Below, piece by piece: positions 36,076 through 43,941 of a DNA stretch of 64,000 nt (positions are counted from its first letter, which is position 1; every line of letters starts with the position of its first letter). Location of the stretch: NCBI GenBank assembly GCA_963709875.1, contig CAVPYB010000014.1:1-64000 (forward strand), written 5' to 3'. This DNA comes from JAQBDA01 sp963709875. GTDB taxonomy: Bacteria; Chloroflexota; Anaerolineae; Anaerolineales; UBA4823. The translations under genes were made by a program, and so were the position numbers. Below the pieces are notes generated by a model. It worked only from the letters and a program-made list of their open reading frames with translations, was not told the DNA's origin and did not search any database.

Positions 36076-37799
36076 CTACTGCGTTGGGTCATACAGGAAG
36101 AACCAGCGCGTGTTCAGGTGCTCCAGGAAGCCGTCATCCTTCATGCGTCTGGATGGCGGCGTTGAAGGGTGCGACCAGGTCGGAGGCCGGGGTGAAGATG
36201 AAGCCGAACTCTTCGGTGCCCAGCGGGTCGCCGACGATCTTGAGCTGGTCGGGGTTGGCGCCGATGTAGCCGCGGCTGGAGGCGGCATCCATCAGCACCA
36301 TGTCCACGTCGCCGGCGATCAGCGCCTGGACCGCCGCGCCGAAGTTCTCGAGCAGCATGATGCGCGGGTTGGCTTCGTCACCGTCGAGCACTTCGTAGAC
36401 ACCGACGTAGAAGTTGGTGGTGCCGGTCTGGGAGCCGATCAGCAGCTCGGGGTCGGCGGCGAACTCTTCGGGGGTCGAGAAGCGCTCTTCATCGGCACGC
36501 ACCAGCATGAACTTCTGCGAGACCAGGTAAGGGTCGGAGAAATCGACCTGTTCGGCGCGCTCTTCGGTGATGGTGATGCCGTCCATGCCGACATCGAACT
36601 GACCTTCCTGGACAGCGGCGATCATGGTGTCCCAGGAGGTGACCTGCCAGTCGACGGTGCAGTTCAGACGGCGGCAGATCTCGTTCACGGCGTCGTACTC
36701 CCAGCCGACCGCCTCGCCGGTCAACGGGTCGACGAAGTTGAGCGGCGTGTAGTCGTTGCCGGTCACCGCCACCACCGTCCTGCCCTCCAGGTCGGGCAAG
36801 CTGGTCGTAAGCATCCTCGGCGTTCGGGTCGGACAGGAAGAACCAGCGGTTGTTGAGGTAGTCCAGGTAGCCGTCGGCCTTCATCTGGGCGATGGCGGCG
36901 TTGAAGGGCGCGACCAGGTCGGAGCCGGGGGTGAAGATGAAGCCGAACTCCTCGGTGCCCAGCGGGTCGCCGACGATCTTGAGCTGGTCGGGGTTGGCGC
37001 CGATATAGCCGCGGCTGGAGGCGGCATCCATCAGCACCATGTCCACGTCGCCGGCGATGAGCGCCTGGACCGCCGCGCCGAAGTTCTCGAACAGCATGAT
37101 GCGCGGGTTGGCTTCATCGCCGTCGAGCACTTCGTAGACAGCGACGTAGAAGTTGGTGGTGCCGGTCTGGGAGCCGATCAGCAGCTCGGGGTCGGCGGCG
37201 AACTCTTCGGGGGTCGAGAAGCGATCTTCGTCGGCACGCACCAGCATGAACTGCTGCGAGACCATGTAAGGGTCGGAGAAATCGACCTGTTCGGCGCGCT
37301 CTTCGGTGATGGTGATGCCGTCCATGCCGACGTCGAACTGGCCTTCCTGGACCGCGGCGATCATGGTGTCCCAGGAGGTGACCTGCCAGTCGACGGTGCA
37401 GTTCAGACGGCGGCAGATCTCGTTGACGGCGTCGTACTCCCAGCCGACGGCCTCGCCGGTCAACGGGTCGACGAAGTTGAGCGGGGTGTAGTCGTTGCCG
37501 GTCACCGCCACCACCGTCCGGCCCTCCAGGTCGGGCAGGCGCAGCGTGTTAGGTGTCATGGCGTCTTCCGGCATGCTTGGTTCTTCCGGCGCTTCTGTAG
37601 GTTCGGCGGTTGGCTCCGGGGGTACTGCGGTTGGTTCAGCAGTAGGTTCTGGAGGCGGCGCTTCAGTTGGGGCTGCAGTCGGTTCGGCGGGCGCGGCGGA
37701 TGCTTCCGTGGGTGGTGCGGCAGTCGGCGTAGCCGCCCCTCCGCAGGCCGCCAGCAGCAGGGACAGTAAGATCAATAAGCTGAAAAGGTATCTCTTCAT
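36076..37799 (-). CDS. amino-acid ABC binding lipoprotein with two tandem SBP_bac_3 domains (two frameshifts)
   Basis: A lipoprotein signal (SLLILLSLLLAAC) and a P/T/E-rich linker are followed by two nearly identical family-3 solute-binding domains. Each begins LPDLEGRTVVAVTGNDYTPL and ends RWFFL.DP. In frame they would make one polypeptide of about 574 residues. The join near 36808 (after DAYDQ) has one extra base, and another extra base lies near 36144 (before MKDDGFLEHL). Without them the chain runs through to TAG at 36076. AAGGAGAG precedes the ATG. It delivers polar amino acids to the permease downstream. Twin binding domains usually occur fused to permeases, so this layout is uncommon. 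Confidence 0.8.
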
Positions 37800-37981
37800 C
37801 GCAATTCTCTCCTTGAATTTGGGCGAATGTACCGGCGCGAAGTTCTAACACGCCAGCAAGCGAGGGAAGTATAGCATTAATAGGGGGCAGGGACAAGAAG
37901 CGGAGTAAAGCGAGCTGTATAAAAATCTCCAGCAGGTCGCCCGGACCTAAACCTGCGGGAGGTTTGCGTACATCGCATCGC

Positions 37982-38010
37982 TTGACAACCAACGAATTTA
38001 CGGATATTAT
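37982..38010 (+). promoter_or_regulatory. consensus-like promoter of the toxin-antitoxin pair
   Basis: TTGACA (37982-37987) and TATTAT (38005-38010) are spaced 17 bp, 41 bp before the antitoxin start. TATTGATATAT just after the -10 is AT-rich and could carry the antitoxin operator. Confidence 0.7.
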
Positions 38011-38051
38011 TGATATATGCGGATAAAAATATTTCTTACGGACAAGAACAA

Positions 38052-38303
38052 ATGGTGACGGTAAAAATTGGTAGAAGAGGTCAAATTACCATCCCGCGGG
38101 ATATCCGGCGCAGGCTGGGTCTCAACCAGGGCGATTCGATCACCTTAATCCCTGAGGGGGAGCAGGTGATCCTGCGCCCAGTGATCGACACCCTGTTAGA
38201 TCTGCGCGGCAGTGTGCCGGTATCCGGACCGCAGGACTTCGATGCCATCCGGCGCCAGGTGATCGCGGATCGTGCCGCCCAGATTGGCAGGTATGCAAAC
38301 TGA
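38052..38303 (+). CDS. AbrB/MazE-type antitoxin (VapB-like)
   Basis: 83 aa from ATG 38052 (the frame opens at 38010). The SpoVT-AbrB swapped-hairpin fold is clear: VKIGRRGQITIPRDIRRRLG, then LNQGDSITLIPEGEQVILRP. It binds DNA as a dimer and should neutralise the PIN toxin and repress the operon. The C-terminal 35 residues probably wrap the toxin. The toxin ATG (38293) lies inside its last codons, the usual coupling of such pairs. Confidence 0.85.
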   Translation: MVTVKIGRRGQITIPRDIRRRLGLNQGDSITLIPEGEQVILRPVIDTLLDLRGSVPVSGPQDFDAIRRQVIADRAAQIGRYAN

Positions 38304-38715
38304 GCGGCTGTTTGCCGACACCAACCTGTTCCTGCGCTACCTGACTGACGACATCCCTGAGCAGGCGCAGGCTTTCGAGCGGCTGCTGCACCTCGCCGAG
38401 CAGGGGGAGGTCCTCCTGGTGACCAGCCCGCTGGTGATCGCAGAGATCGTCTGGACGCTGGAGTCTTATTACGAGTTATCGAAGGGGGACATCCAATCCA
38501 AGGTGCTGGCGATCTTGAATACGCCTGGGCTGCAGGTGGCGGAGGAGGATATCCTTCTAAAGTCCGTGATCTGGTATGGGGACAAAAATGTGGATTTTAT
38601 AGATGCTTATAACGCTGCCTGGGCGCTGAACCAGGCGGTGGACCGGGTCGTGACCTTCGATAAAAAACATTTCGCCCGGCTGGAGGGCATTACGGTTGTT
38701 ACGCCAGGCGAATAG
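38293..38715 (+). CDS. PIN-domain ribonuclease toxin (VapC-like)
   Basis: 140 aa from ATG 38293, overlapping the antitoxin stop by 11 nt. The acidic PIN residues are present: LFADTNLFLRYL (first Asp), VIAEIVWTLES (Glu), DKNVDFIDAYNAAWA (Asp) and VVTFDKKHFARLEG (last Asp). It is a Mg2+-dependent RNase, in VapC proteins usually cutting tRNA or rRNA. With the AbrB-type antitoxin it forms a type II toxin-antitoxin system. Confidence 0.88.
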   Translation: MQTERLFADTNLFLRYLTDDIPEQAQAFERLLHLAEQGEVLLVTSPLVIAEIVWTLESYYELSKGDIQSKVLAILNTPGLQVAEEDILLKSVIWYGDKNVDFIDAYNAAWALNQAVDRVVTFDKKHFARLEGITVVTPGE

Positions 38716-38764
38716 TCTTTGGTGTAATTCCTTTCCTCCACCCCCTGCCCTCCGCACTCGATCC

Positions 38765-38791
38765 GAGCGATCCAAAGGATCGAGATCGCTC
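38765..38791 (+). repeat. hairpin after the toxin gene
   Basis: GAGCGATC (38765-38772) is complementary to GATCGCTC (38784-38791) around CAAAGGATCGA. It stands between the convergent toxin and aconitase X small-subunit genes and could end either transcript. Confidence 0.4.
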
Positions 38792-38817
38792 CTACCTGAC
38801 ACCGGAACACCTGACAC

Positions 38818-39207
38818 TTAATAAACCCTCACCTCCCCTGCCTCCCCATCCACCCTCACTTTCTCCCCCGTCCTGAGCCTGCCAATATCCACCAAATCCA
38901 CGCAAGGTATCTCGGCGATGATGCAGCCCACCGCGGTGATCGTCTCGCACTCGGCGTTGATGATGGCAGCCGGCGCAAGCCCGGCGTGCTTCAGCCGGTA
39001 CAGCGTGTACGAGCCGACCGTAGAGCCTTTCCCGCTCGGGAAGACCAGCACCACCCCGGCGATGCACTGCCCCTCCAGCTCGTGGCCGCGCTCGACCACC
39101 ACCCCGGTCTCGGGGTCCACGCCGCCGAAGAAGGAGATGCCCATCGTGGTCACCAGCGCCTCGCCCTCGGCAACCCCGGCGTAGATCGAGCGCCCTACCA
39201 GCTTCAC
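38818..39207 (-). CDS. aconitase X small (swivel) subunit, DUF126; candidate phosphomevalonate dehydratase small subunit
   Basis: 129 aa from GTG 39207, overlapping the large-subunit stop as GTGA. The swivel domain shows FGGVDPETGVVVERGHELEG, VLVFPSGKGSTVGSYTLYRL and VGCIIAEIPCVDLVD. In archaea the separate DUF126 and DUF521 proteins form phosphomevalonate dehydratase, making trans-anhydromevalonate 5-phosphate. Some bacterial fused aconitase X enzymes act on cis-3-hydroxyproline instead. The split form and the adjacent UbiD gene favour the mevalonate role (inference). Confidence 0.85.
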   Translation of the reverse strand: MKLVGRSIYAGVAEGEALVTTMGISFFGGVDPETGVVVERGHELEGQCIAGVVLVFPSGKGSTVGSYTLYRLKHAGLAPAAIINAECETITAVGCIIAEIPCVDLVDIGRLRTGEKVRVDGEAGEVRVY

Positions 39208-40400
39208 CGCAGCGCCTCCTCTACGACATCATCGAAAGGAAGCAGCACGGTCTTAAAGCCGTGCTTGCCGCTGGCGTAGTAGCAGGCCTTGGCGCTGTCG
39301 GTCGCCATGGCGCTGAAGCGCCCCTTGATCGGCGCTACCACACAGCAGGTGTCGGCGGCGAATTTAGCCCCCGCCGCTTCGATGGCTTCCGTGTAGCCCA
39401 GCCGGTCGGCGATCTGCTTGGTCGGGCGGGCAGTGGTGATCCAGAACTCCTTGGTCACCCGCTTGCCGCGCAGCAGCTCAGCGATGCGGGCGATCTCGGC
39501 GATGCTCAGGTGCGGGCAGCCCAGGCTGACGAAATCTACATCATCGATTTTAGCGTCGTACAACTCGGCGTGGGCGGCTTCGATCTCGGCAGATGTGATG
39601 GCAAGCTCATCGACCGGCGCTTGCAGCGCTGCCGCTTCCGGGGTGACCCCTGGCATGTGGAAGAGCGTCATGCCGCCGTAGGTTGCCAGGCTGGCGCAGA
39701 AGGATTTCAAGTTTTCGAGCGAAGCGCGCTCGACCCCGGTGATGTAGGGCACTTTTGCGCCTGCTGCCCGCAGTTTCTCGCCGATGGCTTTACCCAGCGC
39801 GCCGAACTGGTCGTTCTCGATCATGGAGGCTTCGACCCGCACCGCCATATCCGGCAGGCGGTTCTCATCCCGGTGGTAGCCGTAATCCGGGGTGACTCCG
39901 GTCAGCGAGGCAGCCAGGGCGCTCGGCCCGCCCTCGCGGTTGCTGCGCGCCCCCAGCACGGCGTTGGCATAGCACACTGCGCTGCTCTCGGCCCAGGCGA
40001 TGTGCTCGCCGAAATGGGGCAGGTTGCCCACCAGGTAGGGCGTGCAGGTGCAGGTGGTCATCACGCCCATGCGGGCGAAGGCTTCGATCACCCGCGCTTG
40101 GCGCTCGGCGAAATCCGGGCTGATGCCCAACACCTGCCAGTTCTCGGTGTCCATGCCGGCGGGGTTGAGTGTTGTCAGCACGCGCGCTCTCCCACCGCCG
40201 TCCGCCATATCGGTCAGGAACTGCAAGCCGGCTTCGCCCAGGTTATCGTAGCTCACCCCGGCGATCTGCACCGAGCTGACCGGCAGCATGCGCTCTGCGC
40301 CGTAGATCACCCCCAACGCGACCAGGATTTGCATCGCTTTTTGTGCCGCGCGCCCCTGTGCGCCGTCTAGCATGGATTGTTCTTGTGTAGTCAGGATCAT
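39204..40400 (-). CDS. aconitase X catalytic subunit, DUF521; candidate phosphomevalonate dehydratase large subunit
   Basis: 398 aa. It covers the aconitase X catalytic fold from LTTQEQSMLDGAQGRAAQKA to the end. Cysteines expected to hold the Fe-S cluster are in TTCTCTPYLVG (near 115), VSLGCPHLSIAEI (near 293) and DTCCVVAPIKG (near 355). NREGGPSALAASLTGVTPDY is a conserved substrate-site block. It is cytoplasmic. It is coupled to the small subunit downstream and follows the UbiD gene by about 20 bp, so the three genes form one operon. The split two-subunit form matches the archaeal enzyme. Confidence 0.88.
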   Translation of the reverse strand: MILTTQEQSMLDGAQGRAAQKAMQILVALGVIYGAERMLPVSSVQIAGVSYDNLGEAGLQFLTDMADGGGRARVLTTLNPAGMDTENWQVLGISPDFAERQARVIEAFARMGVMTTCTCTPYLVGNLPHFGEHIAWAESSAVCYANAVLGARSNREGGPSALAASLTGVTPDYGYHRDENRLPDMAVRVEASMIENDQFGALGKAIGEKLRAAGAKVPYITGVERASLENLKSFCASLATYGGMTLFHMPGVTPEAAALQAPVDELAITSAEIEAAHAELYDAKIDDVDFVSLGCPHLSIAEIARIAELLRGKRVTKEFWITTARPTKQIADRLGYTEAIEAAGAKFAADTCCVVAPIKGRFSAMATDSAKACYYASGKHGFKTVLLPFDDVVEEALR

Positions 40401-40419
40401 AATTGGTTGTTATTTTATC

Positions 40420-41745
40420 TCACCGCAGAGTGCGCGGAGAGCGCAGATTTAAGTATTTCTCGAGGTCTACCTCCGGAAATGGCGCCCTTTCAAAGTTCTT
40501 ACCCTTCGCCCGCAGCGGCTTGGTCAGGTCGAAGCCGATCTTGGTCGTCAGGTGCGTGCCCGTCTCGGCGCTGGGGTCCAGGCTGGAGCCGCGCTCGCGC
40601 GGCAGCACGACCATATCCTCGTGCCCCTGGAAGCGGGTAGCCATCGCCCACTCCACCTGCTGGGGATCGTAGATATCGATATCCGCGTCCACCACGAAGA
40701 CGTGCTTGCACGAGCGGTGCCCGGCAAAGGCCGCCTGAATGGCCTTGCGCCCGTCCTCGTCGTCTCGTTTCTCGATCTGCACGATGGCGTGCAGCCAGGA
40801 GCAGCCGCCCGGGTTCACATTCACGTCCAGGCAGCGCACCACACGGTTCACTTCCTGGTAGATGGTCGGCTCGCGCGGCATGCCCATCAGCAGCTTGTGC
40901 TCCAGCGCGCCCGGCAGCAGCGCCTGCCAGATGGCGTCCGAGCGGTGGGTGATGGCCTTGACATCGAAGACCGGCTCCTGGCGCACGATATCCTGGGTCT
41001 CGGTCAGGTCGACGAACGGCCCTTCGGCATGGCGACGGTCGCGATAGACCGTGCCTTCCAGAACGAACTCGCTCTCCGCCGGCACGTACAGGTCAACCGT
41101 GCAGGCTTTGACCACCTGCAGCGGCTCGAGTGCGTTGGCGATCTCCAGCTCGTCCACCCCCAACTCCACCGAGGTGGCTGCTGCAGCCAGCACGTTGGGC
41201 GGCGTGCCCACGCACACAGCCACGTCCACCTGCCCCAGGTCTTCCAGGAAAGCCGCGAAGTGGCGACCGAGCACCACGCGCATTGCCATCTCGGTCCTGG
41301 AGAACTGCATGCAGCGGTGGAAGTCCAGGTTCTGCCCGTAGCGCGGGTGGTGGGCGATCACCACGCCGGAGCTGATATACGCGCCGCCATCCCCCGCGCA
41401 GTGGGTCAGGATCGGCAGCCTGTCCAGGTCAGGGTGCAGGTCAACCACTTCCTGGCAGGGCGCGCCTTCGACCACCTGGCAGGGTGATCGGTTTTCGATC
41501 GCCTGCCTGAGCGCCGGAATGATGCCGCTGACCGGGATGCCGAAATAAGCTGCAAAATCAGCTTTGGAGCAGAACAGGTTGCCCACCACCGGGAAATCCG
41601 ACCTGCGCACCTGCTCGAAGAGTGCCGCTCCGGGTTCCAGCTTCTTGAGCACGCCTGCGATTTCGAAATTCCTCGAGATGGGCTTGTTCACTCTGGCGAG
41701 TGAACCGTTTGCTTCTATGTGTTGGAGGTAGGATCGGAGCGACAT
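40420..41745 (-). CDS. UbiD-family decarboxylase; candidate trans-anhydromevalonate 5-phosphate decarboxylase
   Basis: 441 aa, ATG with GAGGTCAC upstream. UbiD-family wording: HPDLDRLPILTHCAGDGGAY, QNLDFHRCMQFSRTEMAMRV and ESEFVLEGTVYRDRRHAEGP, where the Arg and Glu expected to work with prenylated FMN lie. VVDADIDIYDPQQVEWAMAT and EDMVVLPRERGSSLDP follow near the C-terminus. In the archaeal mevalonate pathway a UbiD homologue decarboxylates the product of aconitase X to isopentenyl phosphate. Its place directly upstream of both aconitase X subunits supports that role. It needs prenyl-FMN from UbiX, which is not in the window. The last ten codons run into a dispersed repeat arm. Confidence 0.85.
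   Translation of the reverse strand: MSLRSYLQHIEANGSLARVNKPISRNFEIAGVLKKLEPGAALFEQVRRSDFPVVGNLFCSKADFAAYFGIPVSGIIPALRQAIENRSPCQVVEGAPCQEVVDLHPDLDRLPILTHCAGDGGAYISSGVVIAHHPRYGQNLDFHRCMQFSRTEMAMRVVLGRHFAAFLEDLGQVDVAVCVGTPPNVLAAAATSVELGVDELEIANALEPLQVVKACTVDLYVPAESEFVLEGTVYRDRRHAEGPFVDLTETQDIVRQEPVFDVKAITHRSDAIWQALLPGALEHKLLMGMPREPTIYQEVNRVVRCLDVNVNPGGCSWLHAIVQIEKRDDEDGRKAIQAAFAGHRSCKHVFVVDADIDIYDPQQVEWAMATRFQGHEDMVVLPRERGSSLDPSAETGTHLTTKIGFDLTKPLRAKGKNFERAPFPEVDLEKYLNLRSPRTLR
40423..40448. repeat. half-arm of the ACCGCTGAGAG-family repeat at the UbiD 3' end
   Basis: ACCGCAGAGTGCGCGGAGAG matches one arm of the copies at 15165 and 16740. It supplies the last codons (RSPRTLR) and stop of the UbiD gene on the minus strand. 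Confidence 0.5.
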
Positions 41746-41866
41746 GTGACCTCATGCTGTATGTGTCTATGATTTGTGTTTTGGCTGCCCGCAGCACACT
41801 TCGAGTGCGCGGCGAGCTTAATTATATCCACTACCATCCGCAGCTCATGTGACATTTTTCACTTTA

Positions 41867-41894
41867 TTGACAACCCGAATCGCGGCGCGATAAT
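41867..41894 (+). promoter_or_regulatory. sigma-70 promoter of the cNMP-binding gene
   Basis: TTGACA (41867-41872) and GATAAT (41889-41894) are spaced 16 bp and lie 55 bp before the start codon. Confidence 0.7.
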
Positions 41895-41948
41895 AGAACT
41901 TAACACCGGGGAGCATTATCAAAACCTGCATGCCAAAGGAGGTCCACC

Positions 41949-42416
41949 ATGATTTCGCCCGAACTTCTCCGGCGCTATCCGTTCTTCAGCCGGTTAACGG
42001 ATCAGCAGCTCAGAGACCTGTCAATGCTCAGTGATGAATTGCGCTACGCCGATAAGGAGATCATCCTGCAGGAAGGAGAGCAAGCCACTGCGTTGTTCTT
42101 CTTGCTGGAGGGCGGGGTCGATCTCTTCTACACCGTCGAAGAGGCATACCGCGCCGATGACGGTAAGCAAGTTTTCGTTGGCGCGATCAACCCTGGGGAG
42201 CCGTTCGGCATCTCTGCCATGATCGAACCGCACACGCTTACCGCCACAGTCCGCAGCAGCGGGTCATGCCGGGTGATCAAGATCTCACAAGCCGGTCTTC
42301 TAGGTATGTTCGAGGATGACCCTGGTTTTGAGGTATTGTTCCTCCGCCGCATCGCCAGGGCTGCTATCGACCGGTTGAATGCCTCCCGGGTCCAACTGGC
42401 GGCTGCCTACGCCTGA
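41949..42416 (+). CDS. cyclic nucleotide-binding (CRP/FNR-like sensor) domain protein without DNA-binding domain
   Basis: 155 aa with a perfect AAAGGAGGT 5 nt before the ATG. A single cNMP-binding beta-roll: LLRRYPFFSRLTDQQLRDLS, KEIILQEGEQATALFFLLEG, NPGEPFGISAMIEPHTLTAT and the C-helix AIDRLNASRVQLAAAYA. The phosphate-binding cassette is not canonical, so the ligand is uncertain. There is no helix-turn-helix, so it is a stand-alone sensor rather than a regulator. Its own promoter is clear. It is convergent with a methyltransferase gene. Confidence 0.83.
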   Translation: MISPELLRRYPFFSRLTDQQLRDLSMLSDELRYADKEIILQEGEQATALFFLLEGGVDLFYTVEEAYRADDGKQVFVGAINPGEPFGISAMIEPHTLTATVRSSGSCRVIKISQAGLLGMFEDDPGFEVLFLRRIARAAIDRLNASRVQLAAAYA

Positions 42417-42431
42417 AAGCCTGTTCTGCCC

Positions 42432-43292
42432 TCAGCGCCGTTCGAACACCATGAACCGGTAGCGGACCAGCCCCAGCTTCAGGCACTGCTGCAGCGCCAC
42501 ACCGCCGGTAATGCTCTGCCAGTATGGATGTCTTATCACCGCGCCTGATCTTGTGATGGCTCTTGCCAGCCAGGAGGGTAATGCGCTGAGCCGCAAGTAC
42601 GGGGTCAGATCGGTGCTAAGGCGCAGCTCCAGCCCGAACGATTCTGCCAGTTCCTCAACCCTGTCCGGCCTGCTGAGACCCGGCACCTGCCACCCCTGGC
42701 GGAACGCCCGCAGCCAACCATCACCGTCGTCGCCATCGTTTGAGCGGAAATCGTCGCATAAGATCAGCCTGCCCCCGCGGCGCAGCAGGAAGGCAGCCCC
42801 GCGCAGGTAGTCGGCTGGGTCCGGGGAGTGAGCAAAAGCCTCGATCGAAAAAGCCGCCTCCAGCCCGCCTGCCAGCGGCAGGTGCTGGAAGTCAGCCTCG
42901 ACGAACGCGAGCCGCTCTTGCAGGTTGATCTGTGCAGCGTGGATACGAGCCAGACGCGCCTGCTGCGGGCTGATGGTTAGCCCCACTCCCTGGAAGGGAG
43001 CGGGGATCCGGCGAGCCAGGAAAAACAGGCTGCCGCCTACGCCGCAGCCCAGGTCGGCTGCGCGCAAGGTCTCGCCTGGGATGGCCTCTGCCAGCTCCAG
43101 CAGATGGTCGAGGATCAGCCGGTTGGTGTAGTTCAGCGCCTCGTCGGTCCGACTTACACCTTCTGCCCATACCGCCCGGTGAATGGTGCGCGTATCGCGC
43201 TGGCGCCCGAAAGAGAGGAACCAGCCAGTGTTCTGCTCGTAATACTGGCGGACAGTATGGCTCGAGCTGGTAGCCGGCGCTGAATTCGTCAC
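42432..43292 (-). CDS. class I SAM-dependent methyltransferase
   Basis: 286 aa, soluble. SAM motif I is RAADLGCGVGGSLFFLARRI near residue 78. GLTISPQQARLARIHAAQIN (motif II region), EADFQHLPLAGGLEAAFSIE and GGRLILCDDFRSND complete the fold. The N-terminus (VRQYYEQNTGWFLSFGRQRD) and the GVGLTISPQQ wording resemble the sterol/tocopherol-type C-methyltransferase branch. The substrate is unknown. It is single, convergent with the cNMP-binding gene. Confidence 0.8.
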   Translation of the reverse strand: MTNSAPATSSSHTVRQYYEQNTGWFLSFGRQRDTRTIHRAVWAEGVSRTDEALNYTNRLILDHLLELAEAIPGETLRAADLGCGVGGSLFFLARRIPAPFQGVGLTISPQQARLARIHAAQINLQERLAFVEADFQHLPLAGGLEAAFSIEAFAHSPDPADYLRGAAFLLRRGGRLILCDDFRSNDGDDGDGWLRAFRQGWQVPGLSRPDRVEELAESFGLELRLSTDLTPYLRLSALPSWLARAITRSGAVIRHPYWQSITGGVALQQCLKLGLVRYRFMVFERR

Positions 43293-43349
43293 GCTAATAT
43301 ATACGCAGACTCCGACAGGGTGGATGGCGATTCACCCGTTCAGATCCGA

Positions 43350-43730
43350 TCAGCCAGATTGCTTCTCCTGTAGCAGGTCGCGGATCTCTGCGAGAAGCAC
43401 CTCTTCAGCGGTAGGCTCAGGCGGCGGCGGCGCCTGCTCTTCTACCTTCTGTAATCGATTGATGCTGCGCACGATCAAGAACAGGACGAAGGCGACGATC
43501 AGGAAATTGATGATTGCCTGGATGAAGTTGCCATAGGTGATGCTGGCGCTGCCCACGGTGACCGCCAGTCCGGTGAAATCCAGCCCACCCAGCAGTACAC
43601 CCACCAGCGGCATGATCAGGTCGTTAACCAGCGAGTTTACGATCGCGGTGAACGCGGCGCCCATTACGAACCCGATCGCCAGATCGAGAACGTTCCCGCG
43701 CAAGGCAAATTCTTTGAATTCTTTCAACAT
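43350..43730 (-). CDS. mscL: large-conductance mechanosensitive channel MscL
   Basis: 126 aa, normal MscL size. The N-terminus MLKEFKEFALRGNVLDLAIG and TM1 (AIGFVMGAAFTAIVNSLVND) with LIMPLVGVLLGG are diagnostic. TM2 is FIQAIINFLIVAFVLFLIV, and the C-terminal bundle ends LLAEIRDLLQ. It forms a homopentameric safety valve in the inner membrane, opened by hypo-osmotic stress. The start has GGAGG upstream (GAAGGAGGCATAACC on the minus strand). Confidence 0.95.
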   Translation of the reverse strand: MLKEFKEFALRGNVLDLAIGFVMGAAFTAIVNSLVNDLIMPLVGVLLGGLDFTGLAVTVGSASITYGNFIQAIINFLIVAFVLFLIVRSINRLQKVEEQAPPPPEPTAEEVLLAEIRDLLQEKQSG

Positions 43731-43797
43731 TGGTTATGCCTCCTTCGAATGAGAGTGTATCGTTGTAGGGATCAATATCTGGAACAGGCTTCAGCCA

Positions 43798-43852
43798 GGC
43801 AAACCGCCGAAGTATCTTTTAAAAAATGTATCTGCCGGAACGGCGGTTTCCC
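43798..43852. repeat. stem-loop repeat, GGCAAACCGCCG family, copy 2
   Basis: GGCAAACCGCCG (43798-43809) faces CGGCGGTTTCCC (43841-43852). The loop aligns with that of copy 1. It lies between the divergent mscL and REC-SpoIIE genes. Confidence 0.75.
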
Positions 43853-43941
43853 AGATTATCCCATATTTTACGATTCTTATATGGAAACGCTTCCTTTTCA
43901 TGTAAAATTATTACAAGCTTCGCAAAATAAGGTGAGTGTAA

